From: Lumbricus rubellus
Lineage: Eukaryota > Annelida > Clitellata > Crassiclitellata > Lumbricidae
Direction of reading: 5' to 3'
DNA length: 64,000 nt
Assembly (NCBI GenBank): GCA_945859605.1
Contig: OX243815.1
Span: 29,428,981-29,492,980 of the forward strand
Positions 32,767-44,100 of this stretch are shown here, piece after piece. The position numbers were made by a program, and so were the translations under genes. Under the pieces are notes generated by a model, which made no database searches, was not told the origin of the DNA, and saw nothing but the letters and a program-made list of their open reading frames with translations. Numbering within the stretch: position 1 is the first letter of the stretch; every line of letters begins with the position of its first letter.

Positions 32767-35126
32767 TATCCATCCAATAACGCTTAACAGGGCCTATTAA
32801 CACCCACCTGGACTACCTAGAACAATAGTTGCTAAAGCGTTTAAATTATTATTGTGCCTATTGTAGCCTTCCAAACTTCACACATCGTCGACTCTGGATT
32901 TCAATGCATCATATGAGCCAAGTTTGACACCTCACATTTCATACTCAGACCCTATCCATCCAATAACGCTTAACAGGGCCTATTAACACCCACCTGGACT
33001 ACCTAGAACAATAGTTGCTAAAGCGTTTAAATTATTATTGTGCCTATTGTAGCCTTCCAAACTTCACACATCCTCGACCTTCAATTTCAATGCATCATAT
33101 GAGCCAAGTTTGGCCCTTGAAATGTCATACTCAGACCCTATCCATCCAATAACGCTTAACAGGGCCTATTAACACCCACCTGGACTACCTAGAACAATAG
33201 TTGCTAAAGCGTTTAAATTATTATTGTGCCTATTGTAGCCTTCCAAACTTCACACATCGTCGACTCTGGATTTCAATGCATCATATGAGCCAAGTTTGAC
33301 ACCTCACATTTCATACTCAGACCCTATCCATCCAATAACGCTTAACAGGGCCTATTAACACCCACCTGGACTACCTAGAACAATAGTTGCTAAAGCGTTT
33401 AAATTATTATTGTGCCTATTGTAGCCTTCCAAACTTCACACATCCTCGACCTTCAATTTCAATGCATCATATGAGCCAAGTTTGGCCCTTGAAATGTCAT
33501 ACTCAGACCCTATCCATCCAATAACGCTTAACAGGGCCTATTAACACCCACCTGGACTACCTAGAACAATAGTTGCTAAAGCGTTTAAATTATTATTATG
33601 CCTATTGTAGCCTTCCAAACTTCACACATTGTCGACCTTCAATTTCAATGCATCATATGAGCCAAGTTTGACACTTCACATTTCATACTCAGACCCTATC
33701 CATCCAATAACGCTTAACAGGGCCTATTAACACCCACCTGGACTACCTAGAACAATAGTTGCTAAAGCGTTTAAATTATTATTGTGCCTATTGTAGCCTT
33801 CCAAACTTCACACATCGTCGACTCTGGATTTCAATGCATCATATGAGCCAAGTTTGACACTTCACATTTCATACTCAGACCCTATCCATCCAATAACGCT
33901 TAACAGGGCCTATTAACACCCACCTGGACTACCTAGAACAATAGTTGCTAAAGCGTTTAAATTATTAATGTGCCTATTGTAGCCTTCCAAACTTCACACA
34001 TCGTCGACTCTGGATTTCAATGCATCATATGAGCCAAGTTTGACACCTCACATTTCATACTCAGACCCTATCCATCCAATAACGCTTAACAGGGCCTATT
34101 AACACCCACCTGGACTACCTAGAACAATAGTTGCTAAAGCGTTTAAATTATTAATGTGCCTATTGTAGCCTTCCAAACTTCACACATCCTCGACCTTCAA
34201 TTTCAATGCATCATATGAGCCAAGTTTGGCCCTTGAAATGTCATACTCAGACCCTATCCATCCAATAACGCTTAACAGGGCCTATTAACACCCACCTGGA
34301 CTACCTAGAACAATAGTTGCTAAAGCGTTTAAATTATTATTATGCCTATTGTAGCCTTCCAAACTTCACACATTGTCGACCTTCAATTTCAATGCATCAT
34401 ATGAGCCAAGTTTGACACTTCACATTTCATACTCAGACCCTATCCATCCAATAACGCTTAACAGGGCCTATTAACACCCACCTGGACTACCTAGAACAAT
34501 AGTTGCTAAAGCGTTTAAATTATTATTATGCCTATTGTAGCCTTCCAAACTTCACACATCGTCGACTCTGGATTTCAATGCATCATATGAGCCAAGTTTG
34601 ACACTTCACATTTCATACTCAGACCCTATCTATCCAATAACGCTTAACAGGGCCTATTAACACCCACCTGGACTACCTAGAACAATAGTTGCTAAAGCGT
34701 TTAAATTATTATTGTGCCTATTGTAGCCTTCCAAACTTCACACATCGTCGACCTTCAATTTCAATGCATCATATGAGCCACGTTTGGCCCTTGAAATGTC
34801 ATACTCAGACCCTATCCATCCAATAACGCTTAACAGGGCCTATTAACACCCACCTGGACTACCTAGAACAATAATTGCTAAAGCGTTTAAATTATTATTA
34901 TGCCTATTGTAGCCTTCCAAACTTCACACATTGTCGACCTTCAATTTCAATGCATCATATGAGCCAAGTTTGACACTTCACATTTCATACTCAGACCCTA
35001 TCCATCCAATAACGCTTAACAGGGCCTATTAACACCCACCTGGACTACCTAGAACAATAGTTGCTATAGCGTTTAAACCATTTTTGTCCCTATTGTAGCC
35101 CTCTAAACTTCACATATTGTCGACCG
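32767..35126 (-). repeat. 186-bp satellite array, left arm
   Basis: Twelve full monomers and a partial thirteenth, with exact 186-bp spacing of 'tatccatccaataacgc' from 32767 to 34999. Variants differ mainly in two blocks ('actctggatttc' or 'ccttcaatttc'; 'gacacctcacatttc' or 'gcccttgaaatgtc'). The innermost monomer (after about 35065) is clearly diverged. Confidence 0.97.
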
Positions 35127-35326
35127 TGAGTAGTGGTAATGGTGCGGATACTTCCCCCATCTGAAATTAGGCACCGCTAGCGCATCTAGAAAGTATTCTA
35201 ATGTTGGTAAAATTGATATCTCCGCAGATATTGAGCCTAGTTTCGTCTAAATAATAAATGGCTTGAACGCCAAGTATTGAAAATCCGACGAAGACCTGTA
35301 TTCGTCTTTCACTCAATCAAACTGGG

Positions 35327-35447
35327 TAGGTGTAGACTAGGCAGACGTAGACTAGGTGGGTGTAGACAAATGTAGATGTAAACGAAGCATAGGTAGATGC
35401 AGACGGTAGATGTAGACCGTAGATGTAGGTGTAGACGGGGGTAACTA
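35327..35447. repeat. Degenerate 'gtagac' minisatellite
   Basis: Irregular repeats of 'gtagactaggcagac', 'gtagatgtagacc' and similar units in the core of the foldback element. No gene is seen from 35127 to 35635. Confidence 0.7.
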
Positions 35448-35635
35448 AAATGAGCAAGAATGAAAGGGCGCTCCAGAAGGCGCCGAGGAGGGGGCAAAGT
35501 TTAACTCTACACTTAAAATGCGTCGCCCCATCACCCCTACACGCTCGGTGTCACACCAACCAGCGGCTTTGGTATACATCTGGACCGATATGCACAAGAG
35601 GGTATAACTCATACTCTTTGCTTAACCCTTTCCAG

Positions 35636-36227
35636 CCCACCGGGTCCAATTGGACCCATACATTTGTTTGTATCATAAAATCACTTTTAACTCCCAGTGG
35701 GTAACTTTGGACCCATACTATGACCACAGCTAAATCAATACTTTATTTAGCATATTACATGTCTTATGATTTTCTGTAAGTGGTCACGTGACAGTTGTCG
35801 TTCTAAGTGGGAATTTTGACATAAATATTTGCTAGTTTTCAAGATAAAATCAGAAAAGGTGGGGGCTGTTTTAAAATTCTGTTACTGTAATTAATAGTTT
35901 GCATATTGGTAGAATAGAGTGTAGTAGGACACATATTTAGTGTTGATAAGTCCAAGTGGAAGTTTTTTGATCCATAAAGTGAATGGGTCCAAATGGACCC
36001 AACGGCAATTGACTGTACAAACAACAGTCCTTCAGAGAACGAGCTTACATACACGCGTAAACATATACATTATACATTATATGCATAAATACATACATAA
36101 TTATATAGGCATATGCATAAATACATGCATACATACATGACAAACATACATGCTTACACATACATACATACATACATACATACATAAAATGATTTGATAC
36201 ATATACATACATGCATACATACATACA

Positions 36228-36261
<34 letters not shown>

Positions 36262-36725
36262 CATACATACATACATACATACATACATACATACATACAT
36301 ACATACATACATACATACATAGATACACACATGCATACATACAAGTGTGTATGCATGTACGTATCTATGTATGGCTGTGTCTATGTATGTAAGTATGCAT
36401 GTATGGCTTTATGTATGTGCATATGTATGTAGGCCTGCACTGGTATGTAAGTATGTTTGTTTGCATGTATGTTTGTATGAATGTTTGTATGATATGTAGT
36501 ACTATGTATGTATGCATGTATGTATGTGTGTAAGTAAGTTTGTATGTATGTATGTATGTATGTACGTACGTACGTACGTACGTATGTATGTATGTAGGTA
36601 TGTATGTATGTATGCATGCATGTAAGTAAGTAAGTATGTATGTATGCAAGTATGTATGTATGTATGTATGATGTATGTATGTATGTATGTATGTATGTAT
36701 GTATGTATGTATGTATGTATGTATG

Positions 36726-36756
<31 letters not shown>

Positions 36757-37173
36757 GCAAGTATGTATGTATGTATGTATGTACGTATGTATGTATATAT
36801 GTATGTATGTAAGTAAGTAAGTAAGAATGTATGTATGTATGACATTGTATGTATGCACGTATGTACGTATGTACGTATGTATGTATGTATGTATGTATGT
36901 ATGTATGTATGTATGTATGTATGTATGTATGTATGTATGTATGTATGTATGTATGTATGTGTGCTTATGCATGCATGTATATGTACAGTAGGTGTGCAAC
37001 ATTGAACTAAGCCGCCAACCCCCACTGGGTCCAATTGTACCCTTTCCACCATTTATTAATTAAATGTGATACAATAATTTTTTTATAGTTCTAGCTTATT
37101 TTAGGTGGGAATGATGAGATTTAACCCCCCAAAATTTTTTCTGATGGCTAGAATTAATTCGGGCTGGAAAGGG
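35636..37173. mobile_element. piggyBac-like non-autonomous element
   Basis: Ends are CCCTTTCCAGCCC and its complement GGGCTGGAAAGGG, with TTAA on the left (35632-35635) and CTAA, one change, on the right. Near both ends lie palindromes of the form GGGTCCAATTGGACCC (35645, 35985 and a broken one at 37028). TTAA targets and CCC termini are hallmarks of piggyBac. No transposase ORF. More than half of it is a tetranucleotide microsatellite. Confidence 0.8.
36060..36965. repeat. Mirrored tetranucleotide microsatellite
   Basis: The plus strand is mostly (ACAT)n from about 36060 to 36345 and (ATGT)n from about 36366 to 36965, so the two halves are complementary and could fold on each other. Long ORFs of repeating Tyr, Ile, His, Thr or Tyr, Val, Cys, Met on both strands are artefacts of the repeat. 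Confidence 0.97.
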
Positions 37174-37177
37174 CTAA

Positions 37178-37639
37178 ACGTGGCCTATGCGGGAGTAGTG
37201 GGTAATTTCCGTATGCATGGCTTGTGATTAGCGAATTACGATAGGTATAACGTTATTCGAACTCGGAGGCAGGTACAAGCCCGCTACTGCGAAGGTCAAC
37301 AATAGACAGCCGACTTTGCTGGACCGCGTGAACAATAGGCGGCCGTTGAGATTTCCCTGTGGACCGTCTATAGGTCTTGATCTGTTCACCCCACGCTGGC
37401 AACGACCGCATATAAATATCTTTCACACATGCGCGCTCAGCTCTAACCTATTGAATTTGGGGGAGAGCAAGCGTCATGCATCGTCGGGTGCAAGGAATGT
37501 GTAGATTAGTTGTTCACTTCCAATTCTATCTTAATGCATACCGCTACATTCCAAAGGCTACCTCTGAGGTAGCAATGTCTGGAGGAAGGTCCACCTTTAG
37601 CCTACGCTATTCCTACTTATGTGCATTTCGGCCCTGGAT
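37178..37639. other. Unassigned core segment with TATA-like box
   Basis: No coding frame recognised. 'gcatataaatatc' at about 37409 resembles a TATA box but nothing downstream can be tied to it. This could be the last piece of the original core of the foldback element. Confidence 0.3.
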
Positions 37640-39830
37640 ACACGACACTTAAGCTAAGGGCGCCATCTTCCTTTCGGACAGGCACCACTGGGGATACCCA
37701 CTCACTAACGTTAGCTTCCTCGCTTATCAACGCATCAAGCGCACGTTCAATTAAATTCCGAGGAGGTATAGGGTGGCGTCGTTACGGCTGCCTTACGGGG
37801 CGTGCCTCGCCTGTCTCTATCCTATGTGTAGTAATCGACGTCCTACCCAAGTCTCTATCGCAAAGTGAAAACACATCGCTATGGTCCATCCGAAACTGGT
37901 CGAACCGCTTACGGATATCGAAGGGAACCTCCTCCGGCAAATCTGCCATCAAAGTGTCTCGCAATGTATTTTCTCCGTCTAGCCCTTCGTTCCGCTTTCT
38001 TCCCGTCCCCTGTTCTACCTCTACCGGATGCAAGCCACCGAGGAACTGGTCCTTTGTAAACCTCACTGGTTCCTCGTTTATATTCACTAGTCTCACTCTA
38101 GCGGCTGCGCGGTCTCCCACTACCACACGGGCAAGATGCACTCCTGGTTGAGTCTCCTGGTCTTCGGTCATCCAAGCAGGCGCTGTATTAGTCAAATCTC
38201 CATAAATCATCTTAACGGGGACCTCACTTTGACTCTTAGGAGACACCACAACCTCCTCAGCCAGTATAACTCTACGGAACCACATAGACCCATTACCTTT
38301 TACAAGGGGTATACGTCTACGGCCCAAAAACAATGCCCCATTACCAAAGACTAGGCGACAGCGGTGTTCCCGTAGCCAATCCATCCCTAGCATGGGCTCC
38401 GTTATCTGGTCAGACACCAAAAGTCCAGTTGGGACCTCAATACCATCACTGACCTTAATGGACAAGCGGACCTCCCCAAGGACATTAATACTAGTGACAT
38501 TAGTAGCCATCAGAAACGAGAATAGGGTTGCAGTGTTAACCCTTCGACTGTCGTAGACGGAACCAGGCTGACTTCAGATCCCGTATCGATCAGGCAAATC
38601 TGCGGTCTTCCGTTGATGGTCCCACGGATGTAGACTGCGTTGCTGCTGGTTCGGTCCGGTAGTTGGGAGCGCCTCGTATAATTGACCGCCACCGACATGA
38701 GTGGCGTAGGTGCTTCCGTTCCAGTCCTCATGGTTCCGTTCGTCTCGTTCCATGGGCGTCGAGGCTGTCTGCAGTGACGGGCGAGGTGAACGGCTGGGCC
38801 GTAGTTATAACAGGTCACACCCCGTCTCGAACTCTGCTGTCCGGAATCACCAGCGCTGCGGTGTCCGGGGCGATCGTCACGCCCCAGAACCTAGGAGCTC
38901 GGCCACGTAGCTCTCGGAAATGATGTTCGATTCGTTGCTCCTTTCTTTCTGTCAGCGTCGCTGTTCGTCACGCTGCGTCGCCAGGACCCGGTCAAGCGTT
39001 GACTGGATCCGGCTGCTTACGTCGGCCTCCTGCGTACCCCTGACTTGGTGGAAGGGCTTCCTGCGGTCGTAGGAGTCCGGTAGGCCTCGTCCAGATTCTT
39101 TGGCTGTCTTTCACGTACTTTGAGTGAAAGTTCGAGGAAACCGTCTTTGGCGATGATTTCCGTGGTCTCGTTGGAAGGCACAGGTTACGCTAACACGACA
39201 AGGCGTCGAATGTCGTGTAGCATGTCGCTCAAAGTCTCCTCGGAACGTTCACGTCGGTAGTACAGCTGGGCGCCGATGGTTTCCGTCTGTCCCCCTGTAA
39301 CGTACCTTTAGCGAAGGCGTTCCACGAGCTCCTCGTAGCTGACGTCCCGACGTGCGCCGAAGTCCCAGAGTAGCTGCGTGGCGGCTTTCTCCAGCGCACA
39401 TCGGAGGTAGTCGACCATGTCCACGGCCGTCCACCGGTTGTGACGGGAACAGACTTCAAACTGCACCAGGAATGTATCCAGCGATCCCGGCCCATCGAAC
39501 TTTCCTGGTTTCATTGGAGGCAGTCGGTTCCATGGCCGGTCTCCGGTCGTCCCCAGCATCTTAAGGGAGGTCACCCTTTCGTCAGACGTCTCCCGGTAGC
39601 TCATCCTCATCGGCCCCCGTCCGTCGACCTGAAGCTCCTCTATCAGTCGTCTCGGGTCCGATCGCTGCTCTGCCGTCGCACTCCCGTCGGCGAACTGCGT
39701 TGAAGAGCTCGTCGGCTGGTCGGCAAACCCTCCAGCTGCGTAGGCGATCGTGACCTCCTCATCGTCCTCCATCGTAGGTCAATTTGCGGTTGTTGCTCAG
39801 AAGAACTGTGCACCCCACTTCTGGTACAAG
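37640..39830 (-). pseudogene. Broken Ty3/gypsy element: gag, PR and start of RT
   Basis: Minus-strand fragments in gypsy order: gag (39308-39772, with FLVQFEVCSRHNRW and TQLLWDFGA), then a frameshifted stretch, a damaged zinc knuckle and protease (38510-38818, LIDTGSEVSLVP), protease-RT linker (37782-38510), and the first RT residues (WVSPVVPVRKEDG near 37680). The element stops inside RT near 37640. The PBS at 39812-39828 and the LTR follow on the right. It is related to but clearly different from the element at 2663-22891. There are several frameshifts and stops, so it is dead. Confidence 0.88.
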
Positions 39831-40335
39831 TGTCGCGGAAAACTAGTTGTGAACCCCACTTTCCTCTCAGTGCCCGTTGAGCTAATCGTCAGGATGGCCG
39901 TCCAGCGATCAGCGGGAGTAGGGTCTGTCCATATGTCACGCGTGTCGTTTCAGGGGGGGTGGAAACGCAAGTCCGTCTTCGTCGTCTTTAGAAGGACTGC
40001 CAATTCTTCCGATCGATCATACAACCCAACACGATGTTAAGAAGATGGAACGTTTTATTCGACACAATCGCAGATCCACTCGCAGTGTAGACCGTCTAGT
40101 CGTCCCTCTTCTTGACGTCCAAGCACTCTAACGACTGATGAACTTCTTACGGCCGTCGTACTCTACTACTCTCGACTGTCTCTCTCTCTCTACTAAAGCT
40201 CTGTCTCTAACCTCGACTACGACTGCGACTCACTTTGGCTACGACTACTACTCACAACTAACTGACCTGTGGACTGACTGAGCTCCTGCCTATCGGAAAA
40301 TAGTTTAACGAACGTGTATGACCAAAGGGCCTTTA
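39831..40335 (-). repeat. LTR (partial) of the broken gypsy element
   Basis: It starts TGTCGCGGAA two bases after the PBS, similar to TGTGGCGGAC of the intact element. A minus-strand AATAAA is present near 40055. The outer end could not be placed because a SINE follows at 40336. Confidence 0.6.
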
Positions 40336-40500
40336 CAGTCGGAGGCAGAGTACAACCTCTCACTCCACGTTTATAATGCGACCGAGCCACCCGCAGCAAA
40401 GATCCGAGAAATTAATCTCTGATAATCCGACCGACCGGGATTCGAAACCGGGCCGCTGGCGTGGCGAGCGGGTTACAACCCACTCGGCCACGCAGGATCT
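40336..40500 (-). mobile_element. tRNA-derived SINE, copy 1
   Basis: The minus strand has a tRNA-like head 'gatcctgcgtggccgagtgg' (box A) and 'ggtttcgaatcc' (box B), followed by a body 'gggtggctcggtcgca' to 'gtactctgcctccgac'. It shares the whole layout with copy 2 but has about 25 bases extra between head and body. Confidence 0.8.
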
Positions 40501-40560
40501 CTGTGCTCCTGCATGAAATGTTCAGGGCTTAACGACACTGTTTCATATCGAAGATGATTA

Positions 40561-40708
40561 GTGTCGGAGGCAGAGAACAACCTCACACTCCACGTTTATA
40601 TTGCGACCGAGCCACCCGCTGTAAAGATCCCCGACCGGGAATTGAACCCGGGCCGCCGGCGCGGCGAGCGGGCTACAACCCACTCGACCACGCAGGATCT
40701 CCTGCATG
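40561..40708 (-). mobile_element. tRNA-derived SINE, copy 2
   Basis: Same family and orientation as 40336-40500. Box A is 'tggtcgagtggg' and box B 'gggttcaattccc'. Each copy ends toward lower coordinates with 'cctccgac'. These are not functional tRNA genes because the body continues and the anticodon arm is not clean. Confidence 0.82.
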
Positions 40709-40734
40709 TTAAACTAGCTGCTAAATATACCCTT

Positions 40735-41110
40735 CTAGAAGAGGCTAGGCCACGAAAAGAGGCAAGGCCAAAAGAGACGAGGCTACGAAAAGAGGCTAGG
40801 CCAAAAGAGGCAAAAGGCGCGAAAGAAGATAGGCCACGAGAAGTTGCTAGGCCAAAAGAGGCAAAAGGCGGGAAAGAGGATAGGCCACAAAAAGTGGCTA
40901 GGCCAAAAGAGACTAGGCCACGAAAAGAGGCTAGACCAAAAGAAGTTAGGCCACGAAAGAGACTAGGCCAAAAGAGACAAAAGGCGGGAAAGAAGCCGGG
41001 CGTCGAAAGAGGCAAAAAAAAGCGGAAAAGAAGCTGGGAGTCAAAAGAGGCTAGACTACGAAAAGAGCATAGGCCAAAAGTGGCTGGGCGGCGAAAAAAA
41101 CAAAAGGCAA
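40735..41110 (+). repeat. 15-bp purine-rich minisatellite
   Basis: Units such as 'aggccacgaaaagag' and 'gctaggccaaaagag' alternate for about 375 bp. Since the unit is 15 bp the frame stays open and gives a false Lys/Arg/Glu-rich ORF with the period EARPK. Flanked by SINE copy 2 and the right satellite array. Confidence 0.9.
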
Positions 41111-41149
41111 AAAAAAGACATGGGTCCAACCCAATTTCGCCACAGTATG

Positions 41150-44100
41150 ACATTTGAATTGCCCAAGTTGGCTCATTTGATGCGTTAAAATACACGGTCG
41201 ACGATATGTGAAGTTTGAAGGGCTGCTATAGGGACAATAATGATTTAAACGCTATAGCAACTATTGTTCTAAGTAGTCCAGATGGGTGTCAATAGGCCCT
41301 GTTACGCGTTATTGGATGGATAGGGGCTGAGTATGACATTTCAAGTGACAAACTTGGCTCAAATGTTGCATTAAAATACACGGTCTATGATATGTGATGA
41401 TATGTGAAGTTTGAAGGGCTACAATAGGGACAATAATGGTTTAAACGCTATAGCAACTATTGGAATAGGTAGTCCAGATGGGTGGTAATAGGCCCTGTTA
41501 AGCGTTATTGGATGGATAGGGTCTGAGTATGAAATGTGAGGTGTCAAACTTGGCTCATATGATGCATTGAAATTGAAGGTCGACGATGTGTGAAGTTTGG
41601 AAGGCTACAATAGGCACAATAATAATTTAAACGCTTTAGCAACTATTGTTCTAGGTAGTCCAGGTGGGTGTTAATAGGCCCTGTTAAGCGTTATTGGATG
41701 GATAGGGTCTGAGTATGAAATGTGAAGTGTCAAACTTGGCTCATATGATGCATTGAAATCCAGAGTCGACGATGTGTGAAGTTTGGAAGGCTACAATAGG
41801 CACAATAATAATTTAAACGCTTTAGCAACTATTGTTCTAGGTAGTCCAGGTGGGTGTTAATAGGCCCTGTTAAGCGTTATTGGATGGATAGGGTCTGAGT
41901 ATGAAATGTGAGGTGTCAAACTTGGCTCATATGATGCATTGAAATCCAGAGTCGACGATGTGTGAAGTTTGGAAGGCTACAATAGGCACAATAATAATTT
42001 AAACGCTTTAGCAACTATTGTTCTAGGTAGTCCAGGTGGGTGTTAATAGGCCCTGTTAAGCGTTATTGGATGGATAGGGTCTGAGTATGAAATGTGAGGT
42101 GTCAAACTTGGCTCATATGATGCATTGAAATCCAGAGTCGACGATGTGTGAAGTTTGGAAGGCTACAATAGGCACAATAATAATTTAAACGCTTTAGCAA
42201 CTATTGTTCTAGGTAGGCCAGGTTGGTGTTAATAGGCCCTGTTAAGCGTTATTGGATGGATAGAGTCTGAGTATGAAATGTGAAGTGTCAAACTTGGCTC
42301 ATATGATGCATTGAAATCCAGAGTCGACGATGTGTGAAGTTTGGAAGGCTACAATAGGCATAATAATAATTGAAACGCTTTAGCAACTATTGTTCTAGGT
42401 AGTCCAGGTGGGTGTTAATAGGCCCTGTTAAGCGTTATTGGATGGATAGGGTGTGAGTATGACATTTCAAGGGCCAAACGTGGCTCATATGATGCATTGA
42501 AATTGAAGGTCGACGATGTGTGAAGTTTGGAAGGCTACAATAGGCACAATAATAATTTAAACGCTTTAGCAACTATTGTTCTAGGTAGTCCAGGTGGGTG
42601 TTAATAGGCCCTGTTAAGCGTTATTGGATGGATAGGGTCTGAGTATGAAATGTGAAGTGTCAAACTTGGCTCATATGATGCATTGAAATTGAAGGTCGAC
42701 AATGTGTGAAGTTTGGAAGGCTACAATAGGCATAATAATAATTTAAACGCTTTAGCAACTATTGTTCTAGGTAGTCCAGGTGGGTGTTAAAAGGCCCTGT
42801 TAAGCGTTATTGGATGGATAGGGTCTGAGTATGAAATGTGAAGTGTCAAACTTGGCTCATATGATGCATTGAAATTGAAGGTCGACAATGTGTGAAGTTT
42901 GGAAGGCTACAATAGGCATAATAATAATTTAAACGCTTTAGCAACTATTGTTCTAGGTAGTCCAGGTGGGTGTTAATAGGCCCTGTTAAGCGTTATTGGA
43001 TGGATAGGGTCTGAGTATGACATTTCAAGGGCCAAACTTGGCTCATATGATGCATTGAAATTGAAGGTCGAGGATGTGTGAAGTTTGGAAGGCTACAATA
43101 GGCACAATAATAATTTAAACGCTTTAGCAACTATTGTTCTAGGTAGTCCAGGTGGGTGTTAATAGGCCCTGTTAAGCGTTATTGGATGGATAGGGTCTGC
43201 GTATGAAATGTGAGGTGTCAAACTTGGCTCATATGATGCATTGAAATCCAGAGTCGACGATGTGTGAAGTTTGGAAGGCTACAATAGGCACATTAATAAT
43301 TTAAACGCTTTAGCAACTATTGTTCTAGGTAGTCCAGGTGGGTGTTAATAGGCCCTGTTAAGCGTTATTGGATGGATAGGGTCTGAGTATGAAATGTGAA
43401 GTGTCAAACTTGGCTCATATGATGCATTGAAATCCAGAGTCGACGATGTGTGAGGTTTGGAAGGCTACAATAGGCACAATAATATATTAAACGCTTTAGC
43501 AACTATTGTTCTAGGTAGTCCAGGTGGGTGTTAATAGGCCCTGTTAAGCGTTATTGGATGGATAGGGTCTGAGTATGACATTTCAAGGGCCAAACTTGGC
43601 TCATATGATGCATTGAAATTGAAGGTCGAGGATGTGTGAAGTTTGGAAGGCTACAATAGGCACAATAATAATTTAAACGCTTTAGCAACTATTGTTCTAG
43701 GTAGTCCAGGTGGGTGTTAATAGGCCCTGTTAAGCGTTATTGGATGGATAGGGTCTGAGTATGAAATGTGAGGTGTCAAACTTGGCTCATATGATGCATT
43801 GAAATCCAGAGTCGACGATGTGTGAAGTTTGGAAGGCTACAATAGGCACAATAATAATTTAAACGCTTTAGCAACTATTGTTCTAGGTAGTCCAGGTGGG
43901 TGTTAATAGGCCCTGTTAAGCGTTATTGGATGGATAGGGTCTGAGTATGAAATGTGAAGTGTCAAACTTGGCTCATATGATGCATTGAAATCCAGAGTCG
44001 ACGATGTGTGAAGTTTGGAAGGCTACAATAGGCACAATAATAATTTAAACGCTTTAGCAACTATTGTTCTAGGTAGTCCAGGTGGGTGTTAATAGGCCCT

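Noticed and set aside
32767..35126. Regular repeats that could suggest a CRISPR array
   Set aside because: The 186-bp units are contiguous with no unique spacers, in a eukaryotic genome; this is satellite DNA.
36045..37052. Long ORFs of 100-220 codons rich in Tyr, Ile, His, Thr, Cys, Met
   Set aside because: They are frames through a tetranucleotide microsatellite, on both strands.
40430..40700. Two functional tRNA genes
   Set aside because: Good A and B boxes but no clean cloverleaf, an extra base in one box B, and a shared SINE body after the head.
40561..41157. 198-codon basic ORF and its antisense 199-codon partner
   Set aside because: Produced by a 15-bp minisatellite and a SINE; both strands stay open because the unit length is a multiple of three.
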